The position numbers and the translations under genes were made by a program. The notes under the pieces were generated by a model that was not told where the DNA came from, did no database searches, and saw only the letters and a list, made by a program, of their open reading frames with translations. DNA of 46,413 bases from Rhizobium sp. Q54 (GTDB lineage Bacteria; Pseudomonadota; Alphaproteobacteria; SHVZ01). This document shows, in pieces, positions 40,750-46,413 of the stretch (positions within the stretch are counted from its first letter, which is position 1; every line of letters begins with the position of its first letter). The stretch is taken from contig CAMBVS010000027.1 in the NCBI GenBank assembly GCA_945871425.1, positions 1 through 46,413 of the forward strand, written 5' to 3'.

Positions 40750-40783
40750 AAAACGAAGCCGCCCGGGAATGTCCCGGGCGGCT
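40750..40783 (-). terminator. Intrinsic terminator of the Bax-inhibitor-1-like gene
   Basis: A 12-base-pair stem (40757-40768 with 40772-40783, arms built on CCGCCCGGGA and TCCCGGGCGG) closes a three-base loop, and on the minus strand it is followed by TCGTTTT. It stands 28 bases after the stop of the BI-1 gene and before the start of the DedA gene, so it separates the two transcripts. Confidence 0.85.
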
Positions 40784-40810
40784 GACGACACGGCAAGCTG
40801 CCAAACAAGG

Positions 40811-41536
40811 CTACTCGCGATTGCTGCCGAAAAGCTGGAGCAGCATAATGAACAGGTTGATGAAGTCGAGGTAGAGCGTCAGCGCGCCCATGATCGCCTT
40901 CTTGCCCATCACGTCGGAGGCGTCGAGCTCGTCGTAGAGCTCCTTGATCCGCTGGGTGTCGTAGGCGGTGAGGCCGGTGAACACCAGCACGCCGATCACC
41001 GAGATGGCGAACTGCAGCGCCGAGGATGCCAGGAAAATGTTGACGATCGACGCGATGACGATGCCGATCAGCCCCATGAACAGGAAGGTGCCGAACCGTG
41101 AGAGATCGCGCTTGGTGGTGTAGCCGAACAGGCTGACGCTGGCGAAGGTGCCCGCAGTGATGAAGAACACGCGCGCGATGCTCTGGCCGGTGAAGACCAG
41201 AAAGATCGAGGCGAGAGAGAGCCCCATCAGGCTGGCGTAGATCCAGAAGGTGAGCTGCGCCGTTCCCGCCGACATCGCGTGGACCCGGGCGGCCAGGAAG
41301 AAGACGAGCGCCACGGGCGCCAGCATCACCACCCACTTCAGCTGCGAGACGAACAGCAGGTGGGCGACCGCCGGGTTCGACATCGCGTAGGTCGCGGTCG
41401 CATAGGCGATCAGCCCGGTCAACGCGAGCGCGCTGGCCATGTAGTTGTAGACGCTGAGCATGTATTGGCGCAGGCCGACGTCGTACTGGGCGACTTCAGC
41501 CTCTGTGCGCGTCATGTACCTACGATCGGTTTCCAT
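40811..41536 (-). CDS. Bax inhibitor-1 / YccA-family membrane protein
   Basis: A 241-residue protein with about seven membrane helices. Family signatures are YMLSVYNYMASALALTG, SLASIFLVFTG, FGYTTKRDLSRFGTFL, VLVFTGLTAYDTQRIKELYD, and the C-terminal LYLDFINLFIMLLQLFG. Bacterial members are pH-sensitive calcium-leak channel homologues or membrane protease modulators. ATG 41515 is an alternative start. Its promoter region and terminator can be seen on either side, so it is probably monocistronic. Confidence 0.9.
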   Translation of the reverse strand: METDRRYMTRTEAEVAQYDVGLRQYMLSVYNYMASALALTGLIAYATATYAMSNPAVAHLLFVSQLKWVVMLAPVALVFFLAARVHAMSAGTAQLTFWIYASLMGLSLASIFLVFTGQSIARVFFITAGTFASVSLFGYTTKRDLSRFGTFLFMGLIGIVIASIVNIFLASSALQFAISVIGVLVFTGLTAYDTQRIKELYDELDASDVMGKKAIMGALTLYLDFINLFIMLLQLFGSNRE

Positions 41537-41585
41537 TGCAAAGCCCCATGTTTACGTCGGTCGGCCGAAGATCCGGCCAAGCAAG

Positions 41586-41614
41586 AATGTGGGTTGGCCA
41601 AGCCCAACCGTCAA
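41586..41614 (-). promoter_or_regulatory. Candidate promoter of the Bax-inhibitor-1-like gene
   Basis: On the minus strand TTGACG (41614-41609) is spaced 17 bases from CACATT (41591-41586), whose match to the -10 consensus is only partial. The surrounding 41537-41653 is AT-richer than the rest of the window and contains no gene. Confidence 0.4.
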
Positions 41615-41653
41615 TAGGCTAGCGAGATCGATAAACAAATGATTTAAAAGAGG

Positions 41654-42784
41654 TTACGCGGATGTGACAGCTGCCAGCTCGCTCTTGCGCTTCTTCTCGG
41701 ACAGGCTTTTGAGCTGGCCGCAGGCGGCGAGGATGTCGCGCCCGCGGGGCGTGCGGACCGGCGAGGCATAGCCGGCGGCGTTGACGATGTCGCCGAACAC
41801 CTGGATCGCCTCGTCCGACGAGCATTCATAGGGTGCGCCCGGCCAGGCGTTGAACGGGATCAGGTTGATCTTGGCCGGGATGCCCCGGATCAGCTTCACC
41901 AGCGCGCGGGCGTCCGCGGCCGAATCGTTGACGCCCTTCAGCATCACGTATTCGAAAGTAATGCGCCGCGCGTTATTCACGCCGGGATAGTCACGGCAGG
42001 CCTTGATCAGCTCGGCCAGCGGGTATTTCTTGTTCAGCGGCACGATCACGTCGCGGATCTCGTCGGTGACCGCGTGCAGCGATACCGCGAGGTTGGTGCC
42101 GATCTCCTCGCCGCAGCGCTTCATCATCGGCACGACGCCGGCCGTCGACAGCGTGATCCGCCGCTTGGAAATGGCGATGCCCTCATGGTCCATGACGATC
42201 TTGAGGGCCTTCGCCACCTCGTCGAAATTGTAGAGGGGCTCGCCCATCCCCATCATGACGATGTTGGAGACCAGCCGCCCGTCCTTCGGCGCCGGCCATT
42301 CGCCGAGCCTGTCCCGGGCCACCAGCACCTGCTGGACGATCTCGGCCGCAGTCAGGTTACGGACCAGCCGCTGGGTTCCGGTGTGGCAGAACTTGCAGGT
42401 GAGCGTGCAGCCGACCTGGGAGGAGACGCAGAGCGTGCCCCGCTCCTCCTCCGGGATGTGGACGCTCTCGACCTCGCTGCCGTCGCCGAATTTCAGCAGC
42501 CACTTCGAGGTTCCGTCCAGCGACTGCTGGGCCCGGCTCATCTCCGGGCGATCGAGGGCGTAGTGTTCGGCCAGTTTCGCCTGCGTCTCCCTGGCGATCG
42601 TCGTCATGACGTCGAAGGAGGTGGCGCCGCGGTGATAGATCCAGTGCCAGAGCTGGCGCGCGCGGAAGGCCGGCAGCCCGAAGCTCTTGAGCTCGGCCTC
42701 CAGCTCGGCCCGCGACAGGCCGACCAGATTGGTGCGCGGCTCCGCTTTCCTCATGGCCGGCATATGGGGAGCGGCAAGGGTCAT
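41654..42784 (-). CDS. rlmN: Dual-specificity 23S rRNA/tRNA adenine-C2 methyltransferase
   Basis: A 376-residue radical-SAM enzyme. The 4Fe-4S cluster cysteines are C126, C130 and C133 in [12 protein letters not shown], and the two catalytic cysteines are C119 (LCVSSQVG) and C355 (LAACGQ). Further family segments are [15 protein letters not shown] and [11 protein letters not shown]. It methylates A2503 of 23S rRNA and A37 of some tRNAs; the resistance enzyme Cfr would differ at the RNA-recognition region. Its start overlaps the stop of the IalB-like gene upstream (ATGA), so the two are coupled. Confidence 0.95.
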   Translation of the reverse strand: MTLAAPHMPAMRKAEPRTNLVGLSRAELEAELKSFGLPAFRARQLWHWIYHRGATSFDVMTTIARETQAKLAEHYALDRPEMSRAQQSLDGTSKWLLKFGDGSEVESVHIPEEERGTLCVSSQVGCTLTCKFCHTGTQRLVRNLTAAEIVQQVLVARDRLGEWPAPKDGRLVSNIVMMGMGEPLYNFDEVAKALKIVMDHEGIAISKRRITLSTAGVVPMMKRCGEEIGTNLAVSLHAVTDEIRDVIVPLNKKYPLAELIKACRDYPGVNNARRITFEYVMLKGVNDSAADARALVKLIRGIPAKINLIPFNAWPGAPYECSSDEAIQVFGDIVNAAGYASPVRTPRGRDILAACGQLKSLSEKKRKSELAAVTSA

Positions 42785-43290
42785 TTCACGCTGCAGGCCT
42801 GGTCGATCGCCTGATGCGCCTTGCCGAACCCGGCCAGCACGAAGCTGTCGGTCGACTCCAGACCCCTGCCCGGCGCCGCCCTGACCGCCAGCGTGGCCCC
42901 TTTGATCAGCGCCTGGACCAGGGCCTTGTCGGTCTTCTCGTCGGCCGCCCAGGCGCGATCGCCCTTGGTGAAGAGCTTGAAGGTCTGGCCGCCGACTGTC
43001 GCCTCGGCCTCGCTGCTGGCCTTGAGGTCGTAGCCAGCGACGAAGCTGACCACGTCGGTTGCCTTCTGGGCGGGTCGGTGGGTGACCATCAGGAAGACCT
43101 CGCCACGCTTAGGCGGGCCGCCCTTGGAGTCGGTCGGCTGGCCGGCGAGGTAGCAGACGGTCTTCCCCTGCTCTTGGTAGGAGAAGGAGCTCCATTTCTC
43201 GAATGTGCCGAGGGTCTTCGGCGCCTGGGCCGAAGCCGGGACGGCCGCAAGCGCCATCATGCCGGCAAGGAGGAGACGGAGGCTGTTCAT
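42781..43290 (-). CDS. Invasion-associated locus B family protein
   Basis: A 169-residue exported protein with a signal peptide ([18 protein letters not shown]) and an IalB domain: [31 protein letters not shown] and the closing QACSVK, with the characteristic cysteine pair. IalB was named from Bartonella erythrocyte invasion, but the family is widespread in free-living alphaproteobacteria and its role there is unknown, possibly periplasmic. It is the first gene of an operon with rlmN (four-base overlap). Confidence 0.87.
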   Translation of the reverse strand: MNSLRLLLAGMMALAAVPASAQAPKTLGTFEKWSSFSYQEQGKTVCYLAGQPTDSKGGPPKRGEVFLMVTHRPAQKATDVVSFVAGYDLKASSEAEATVGGQTFKLFTKGDRAWAADEKTDKALVQALIKGATLAVRAAPGRGLESTDSFVLAGFGKAHQAIDQACSVK

Positions 43291-43331
43291 GCCTCCCTAT
43301 ACCCCCCGTCGGCGGCGCTTGCCAATCCGAG

Positions 43332-43360
43332 TGATCCGGGCAGGGCGGCGGCGCGTATCT
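43332..43360 (+). promoter_or_regulatory. Candidate RpoE-type ECF promoter of rpoE-chrR (autoregulation)
   Basis: TGATCC (43332-43337), an 18-base spacer and TATCT (43356-43360) match the Rhodobacter sphaeroides RpoE promoter consensus as I recall it (TGATCC-N18-TAAGA), fully at -35 and in spacing and partly at -10. It lies directly before the sigma factor gene. Transcription would start near 43367, after ATG 43366, so translation should start at 43399 or 43426 instead. Confidence 0.7.
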
Positions 43361-43425
43361 CCCACATGATCGGCCATCCCCTCCCCGCCCTTGTGGCGAT
43401 GCGACACTTCAGCGCTAATAGACGG

Positions 43426-44007
43426 ATGCAGCGGGTCGAGCCGCGCCAGGCTACACAAGGCGCACGCGAACTGGATGAGCTCGTCCTCAGGGTCGGGCGG
43501 ACCCGCGACCGGGAGGCCTTCGTTCGGCTGTACGGCCATTTCGCCCCGCGGGTGAAGGCCTATCTTCTGCGGCTCGGCGCCGACGACGCGACGGCCGAGG
43601 AGGCGACCCAGGAGACCATGCTCTCCCTCTGGCGTCGCGCCGACAGCTTCGATCCGTCCCAGGCCGGGGCCGGAACCTGGGTCTTCACCATCGCCCGCAA
43701 CCGGCGCATCGACCTGATCCGCCGCGAGCGCCGGCCGGAGCCCGACGACGGCGCCGCCGAGCTGATCGCCGATTCCGCCGCCCCAGCCGACCAGGTGATC
43801 GCCGCCGCGGAGCGCGACCGCCAGGTCAGGGCCGCCCTCGAAACCCTGCCCAAGGAGCAGGCCGACCTGATCCAGATGGCCTACTACCAGGACCTCACCC
43901 AGACCGACATCGCCGCCCGCACCGGGCTGCCGCTCGGCACCGTCAAGTCACGCTTCCGGCTCGCCTTCTCGCGGTTGAAGCGCGTGCTGGAGGGAGACCG
44001 GGCGTGA
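43426..44007 (+). CDS. rpoE: ECF11 RpoE-type RNA polymerase sigma factor
   Basis: A protein of 193 residues if started at ATG 43426; ATG 43399 or 43366 give 202 or 213 residues, and none has a strong ribosome site. Sigma region 2 (FVRLYGHFAPRVKAYLLRLG ... AEEATQETMLSLWRRADSFD) and region 4 (LPKEQADLIQMAYYQDLTQTDIAARTGLPLGTVKSRFRLAFSRLK) are complete. With ChrR directly downstream it forms the singlet-oxygen-response pair known from Rhodobacter. In that system the sigma factor is released when ChrR loses its grip under singlet oxygen or organic peroxide stress. The upstream TGATCC promoter suggests positive autoregulation. The overlap with chrR is ATGA. Confidence 0.9.
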   Translation: MQRVEPRQATQGARELDELVLRVGRTRDREAFVRLYGHFAPRVKAYLLRLGADDATAEEATQETMLSLWRRADSFDPSQAGAGTWVFTIARNRRIDLIRRERRPEPDDGAAELIADSAAPADQVIAAAERDRQVRAALETLPKEQADLIQMAYYQDLTQTDIAARTGLPLGTVKSRFRLAFSRLKRVLEGDRA

Positions 44008-44642
44008 TCCACCATCCCTCCGCCGACGTGCTGATGGCCTATGCCGCGGGCAGCCTGCCCGAGCCGCACGCGCTTTTGATCGCGACCCACCTCTCGCTCT
44101 GCGCGGACTGCCGGGATGCGGCCAAGGAGATGGAGGCGGTCGGCGGCGCGCTGCTGGACCGGCTGGCGCCGGCCGAGATCGCCCCCGACGCCCTCGACCG
44201 GCTATTGAAGCGCCTGGACGAGCCGGCGCCGCCGAAGGCGCCGCTGCCGCCCGCCGACCCGGTGCTGCCGGCCCCCTTGCGCGCCTATGTCGGCCGCGGC
44301 ATCGACGGCATCACCTGGACGAAGCTCGGCGGCGGCGTCGAGGAGTTCCGGCTGCCGATCCCGACCACCGGCGGCTATGCGACGCGGCTCATCCGTATCG
44401 ACGCCGGCCGCAAGATCCCCTCCCACAGCCATGACGGCGACGAGCTGACTCTGGTGCTGGCCGGCGGCTTCATCGACGGGGACGATCACTACGGCCGCGG
44501 CGACGTCGCCGGCGCCGATCCTTCGGTGAACCACCATCCCGTCGCCGACGCGGATGGCGAGTGCATCTGCCTGATCGTGACCGAGGGCAAGCTACGCTTC
44601 TCCGGCCCGCTCGGACCGCTGCTCACCTATTTCCGCGGCTGA
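44004..44642 (+). CDS. chrR: ChrR-type zinc anti-sigma factor with cupin domain
   Basis: A 212-residue protein. The N-terminal anti-sigma domain has zinc ligands H4, H29, C33 and C36 (HLSLCADC), close to H6/H31/C35/C38 of the R. sphaeroides ChrR. The C-terminal cupin has H141, H143, E147 and H177, the same positions I recall for the second zinc site. The N-terminal domain alone holds the sigma factor; the cupin senses the stress. It overlaps rpoE by four bases (ATGA), so the two are made together. The stop lies within a 13-base direct repeat shared with the convergent SpoU gene. Confidence 0.92.
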   Translation: MIHHPSADVLMAYAAGSLPEPHALLIATHLSLCADCRDAAKEMEAVGGALLDRLAPAEIAPDALDRLLKRLDEPAPPKAPLPPADPVLPAPLRAYVGRGIDGITWTKLGGGVEEFRLPIPTTGGYATRLIRIDAGRKIPSHSHDGDELTLVLAGGFIDGDDHYGRGDVAGADPSVNHHPVADADGECICLIVTEGKLRFSGPLGPLLTYFRG

Positions 44643-44673
44643 CGCCGGAAGCCTATTTTGGCGGCTGACGCCG
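44635..44673. repeat. 13-base direct repeat at the convergent chrR / SpoU junction
   Basis: GCGGCTGACGCCG occurs at 44635-44647 and at 44661-44673, 26 bases apart. The first copy carries the chrR stop and the second encodes the last residues of the SpoU-family protein. It may be a small local duplication that extended the reading frames. No further copies were noticed. Confidence 0.5.
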
Positions 44674-45189
44674 AAAGACCGGCAGCCCGTGGTCGTGGGC
44701 CGGCAGCGACTCGGTGGGTCCGCCGGCGCGGACCGGCCTGGGTGCGAATCGGCCGAGGCTCGTGAGGCGGTCATACATGACAAGGGCGCCGGCCAGCGAC
44801 AGGTTGATCGAGAAGCGCGTCGGGATCTTCACCACATGGGCGCAGCGCGCCAGGATCGCCGGCGAAAGGCCGCCCCGCTCCGCGCCGAGCACATAGGCCG
44901 CCGTCGTCGGGTGGCGGAAGCTCGGGAGATCGATGGCGCCGTCGACGATCTCGATGCCGACCAGCTGGCAGCCCTGCGGCAGCCAGAAGCTGGCGGCGTC
45001 CGGATATTCGTAGAACGGCAGGGTGCCGGCGGCATCGGAGGTATCGGCGAGGTTGCCCTCGTCGCGCTCGTAGCTGGCGGCGATGGTGAAGGCGAAGCTG
45101 GCACTGAACGCGTGCGCGGTGCGCAGAAGCGCGCCGAGATTCATCGGCTTGTGCACGCCCTCGACGCCGATGCCGAAATATCCCCTCAT
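44653..45189 (-). CDS. SpoU/TrmH-family RNA 2'-O-methyltransferase
   Basis: A protein of 178 residues from ATG 45189, chosen for its GAGGAG ribosome site; a start ten codons earlier is open but unsupported. SPOUT motifs are N-x-GALLRTA (motif 1), VLGAERGGLS (motif 2) and INLSLAGALVMYDRL (motif 3), forming the trefoil knot. It methylates ribose in a tRNA or rRNA; TrmL-like tRNA wobble or TrmH-like positions are possible and cannot be told apart by eye. It is convergent with chrR and divergent from the asparaginase gene. Confidence 0.89.
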   Translation of the reverse strand: MRGYFGIGVEGVHKPMNLGALLRTAHAFSASFAFTIAASYERDEGNLADTSDAAGTLPFYEYPDAASFWLPQGCQLVGIEIVDGAIDLPSFRHPTTAAYVLGAERGGLSPAILARCAHVVKIPTRFSINLSLAGALVMYDRLTSLGRFAPRPVRAGGPTESLPAHDHGLPVFRRQPPK

Positions 45190-45269
45190 GGGCTCCTCTT
45201 TGGCGGGCGGACCTTGCACGAGGTCGGGAGCCGGAGCAAGGTCACGGCCCCTCTTCCGGAACCTCCGCC

Positions 45270-46268
45270 ATGACCGCCAATCCCGTGCTCGTCGACGTCA
45301 CCCGCGGCACCATGGTCGAGAGCCGCCACCGTGGCGCTCTCGCCGTGCTCGACGCCAAGGGCCGGGTCGCCGAACAGAGCGGCGACATCGACCAGACGAT
45401 CTATCCGCGTTCGGCGATCAAGCCGCTGCAGACGATCCTGCTGGTCGAATCCGGAGCCGCCGACCGCTTCGGGCTTAGCGACGAGCACCTGACGCTGGCC
45501 TCGGCCTCGCACAATGGCGAGCCCATGCATGTCGAGCGGGTGAGCGCCTGGCTCGCCAATCTCGGCCTCTCCGCTGCCGACCTCGAATGCGGCAAACAGA
45601 TGCCGCTGCACGCGCCCAGCGCCGAGGCGCTGGTCAAGGCCGGCGAGGCGCCGACCGCCGTCCACAACAACTGTTCGGGCAAGCATTCGGGCTTCCTTTC
45701 GGTCAGCGTCCACATGGGCTGGCCGACCAAGGGCTACACCAGGCCCGATCATCCGGTGCAGCAGGCCCTCCTGAAGCTGTTCGAGGATCTCGCCGACGCC
45801 AGCCTCGCCGGCGGCCCGCGCGGCACCGACGGCTGCGGCATCCCGGTCTTCGGCTACACGCTCCGCCAGATGGCGCTGGCGCTCGCCCGCCTCGCGGATC
45901 CCTCGGGCCTCCCCACCTCGCGCGCCGAGGCCTGCCGTCGCATCCAGGCGGCGATCCCGAAGAACCCGCTGCTGATCGCCGGCACCGGCCGCTGGGATTC
46001 GGCGGTGCTGACGGCAGTCGGCCGCGACCTCGTGGTCAAGGGCGGTGCCGAGGGCGTGCATGCGGCGGCGCTGCCGGCCAAGGGGATCGGCATCGCCCTC
46101 AAGATCGACGACGGCGCCGGCCGCGCCTCGCAGATCGCGCTCGGCAATGTCCTGAAGCGGCACGGGGCGCTCACCGACGAGCAGATATCGACCCTATCGG
46201 CGCAGCTGGTCCAGCCGCTGAAGAACTGGGCCGGGACCCATGTCGGAGACGTGAAGCCGGCGTTCTAG
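45270..46268 (+). CDS. L-asparaginase, Rhizobium etli type (class 3, asparaginase II PF06089 family)
   Basis: A 332-residue enzyme of the class represented by the thermolabile and thermostable R. etli asparaginases, unrelated to the E. coli enzymes. Visible are S48 and K51 (SAIKPL), S80 (LASASHNGE), C135 and K138 (NNCSGKHSG), and C189 (DGCG); these numbers equal those I recall for the R. etli active and zinc sites. It hydrolyses asparagine to aspartate and ammonia. A clean start follows a GAACC-rich gap. Its stop lies inside CTAG 46265-46268, and an IS5-family transposase on the opposite strand ends eight bases further on. Confidence 0.91.
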   Translation: MTANPVLVDVTRGTMVESRHRGALAVLDAKGRVAEQSGDIDQTIYPRSAIKPLQTILLVESGAADRFGLSDEHLTLASASHNGEPMHVERVSAWLANLGLSAADLECGKQMPLHAPSAEALVKAGEAPTAVHNNCSGKHSGFLSVSVHMGWPTKGYTRPDHPVQQALLKLFEDLADASLAGGPRGTDGCGIPVFGYTLRQMALALARLADPSGLPTSRAEACRRIQAAIPKNPLLIAGTGRWDSAVLTAVGRDLVVKGGAEGVHAAALPAKGIGIALKIDDGAGRASQIALGNVLKRHGALTDEQISTLSAQLVQPLKNWAGTHVGDVKPAF

Positions 46269-46275
46269 GTGGTGT

Positions 46276-46413
46276 TTACAAAGTAGCGTGACGCAAGAGG
46301 CGTCGGAGCGCCGCTAAATGGAGCATATCGAGGAACGATCTGGCGAGCTTGTCGTATCGGGTGGCGATGGCGCGGTTGATCTTCAGATGACCGATCAGCC
46401 GCTCGATACGGTT
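46276..46413 (-). mobile_element. IS5-family insertion sequence, 3' part of the transposase (truncated by window end)
   Basis: On the minus strand the last 45 residues of a transposase are readable, with NRIERLIGHLKINRAIATRY and then a segment ending LLRHATL, stopping at TAA (46278-46276). The RIER-x-GHLK-x-x-R-AIATRYD signature is the C-terminal part of the DDE domain (with the catalytic Glu) of IS5-family elements, IS427/IS1031-like. The element's right end probably lies near 46269-46281 (GTGGTGTTTACAA). The start of the transposase and the other end are outside the window. Confidence 0.85.

Noticed and set aside
41654..42784. Cfr-type resistance methyltransferase
   Set aside because: The operon context with a housekeeping-type gene and overall motifs fit RlmN; nothing specific to Cfr is seen.
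1..46413. tRNA, rRNA, CRISPR array or integrated phage
   Set aside because: No cloverleaf with a TTCGA-type arm, rRNA segments, spaced repeats, integrase or structural phage genes were found on reading the window.

Overview
The window is about 46 kb of GC-rich chromosome, from an alphaproteobacterium to judge by content: an RpoE-ChrR (ECF11) sigma/anti-sigma pair, an invasion-associated-locus-B protein, an Rhizobium etli-type asparaginase, an ECF promoter matching the Rhodobacter rpoE consensus, TPR-type GT41 glycosyltransferases and a single-RRM glycine-rich protein. I see no prophage, plasmid backbone, CRISPR array, rRNA or tRNA. The species cannot be named from sequence alone; a soil or water Rhodospirillales/Hyphomicrobiales-like bacterium is a reasonable guess.

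Layout. 1-4.8 kb: tail of an unknown gene, a D-threonine aldolase/DSD1-type PLP enzyme, a class II glutamine amidotransferase, a threonine-aldolase-like lyase and an amidase. 4.8-8.4 kb: a large TPR-GT41 protein coupled to a frameshifted TetR regulator, then a chimeric gene fossil that joins a reductase-like membrane N-terminus to the tail of a second amidase. 8.4-13.2 kb: glutathione transferase, NIT1-type nitrilase, a second GT41 protein, an O-methyltransferase and a DUF192 protein. 13.2-17.4 kb: HDAC-family deacetylase, orphan oligopeptide-type binding protein and omega-aminotransferase, possibly one amine/polyamine-use module. 17.4-23.4 kb: phosphodiesterase, lipoprotein, GmhB phosphatase, a GT4-GT4-GT9 operon (glycan/LPS-core style) and YgfZ. 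23.4-26.5 kb: Rrf2 regulator and two tandem paralogous fucosyltransferase-like genes. 26.5-30.5 kb: cyclic-nucleotide-binding protein, a MarR regulator with a cysteine-rich tail, an FAA hydrolase, small unknown proteins and an RRM protein. 30.9-37.3 kb: TetR regulator, S9 peptidase, beta-lactamase-fold hydrolase, second intact amidase and a methyltransferase. 37.3-37.5 kb: a fold-back, MITE-like repeat. 37.5-43.3 kb: aldehyde dehydrogenase with SDR, small membrane protein, DedA, Bax-inhibitor-1 protein, RlmN and IalB. 43.3-46.3 kb: rpoE-chrR, SpoU methyltransferase and asparaginase. The window ends inside an IS5-family transposase.

Themes. Amide and peptide hydrolysis is over-represented (two amidases plus a fossil third, nitrilase, asparaginase, S9 peptidase, deacetylase, serine hydrolase). 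The chromosome is tightly packed: at five intact convergent junctions the two stop codons share one YTAR tetranucleotide, a sixth such junction exposes a gene remnant, and the terminal IS element sits next to another CTAG at a stop codon. Signs of decay and mobility are the frameshifted TetR with its broken divergent target, the amidase tail, the 23.4 kb remnant, the fold-back repeat and the IS. The least explained material is the tandem fucosyltransferase-like pair, the MarR protein with a four-cysteine tail, and the fold-back element.
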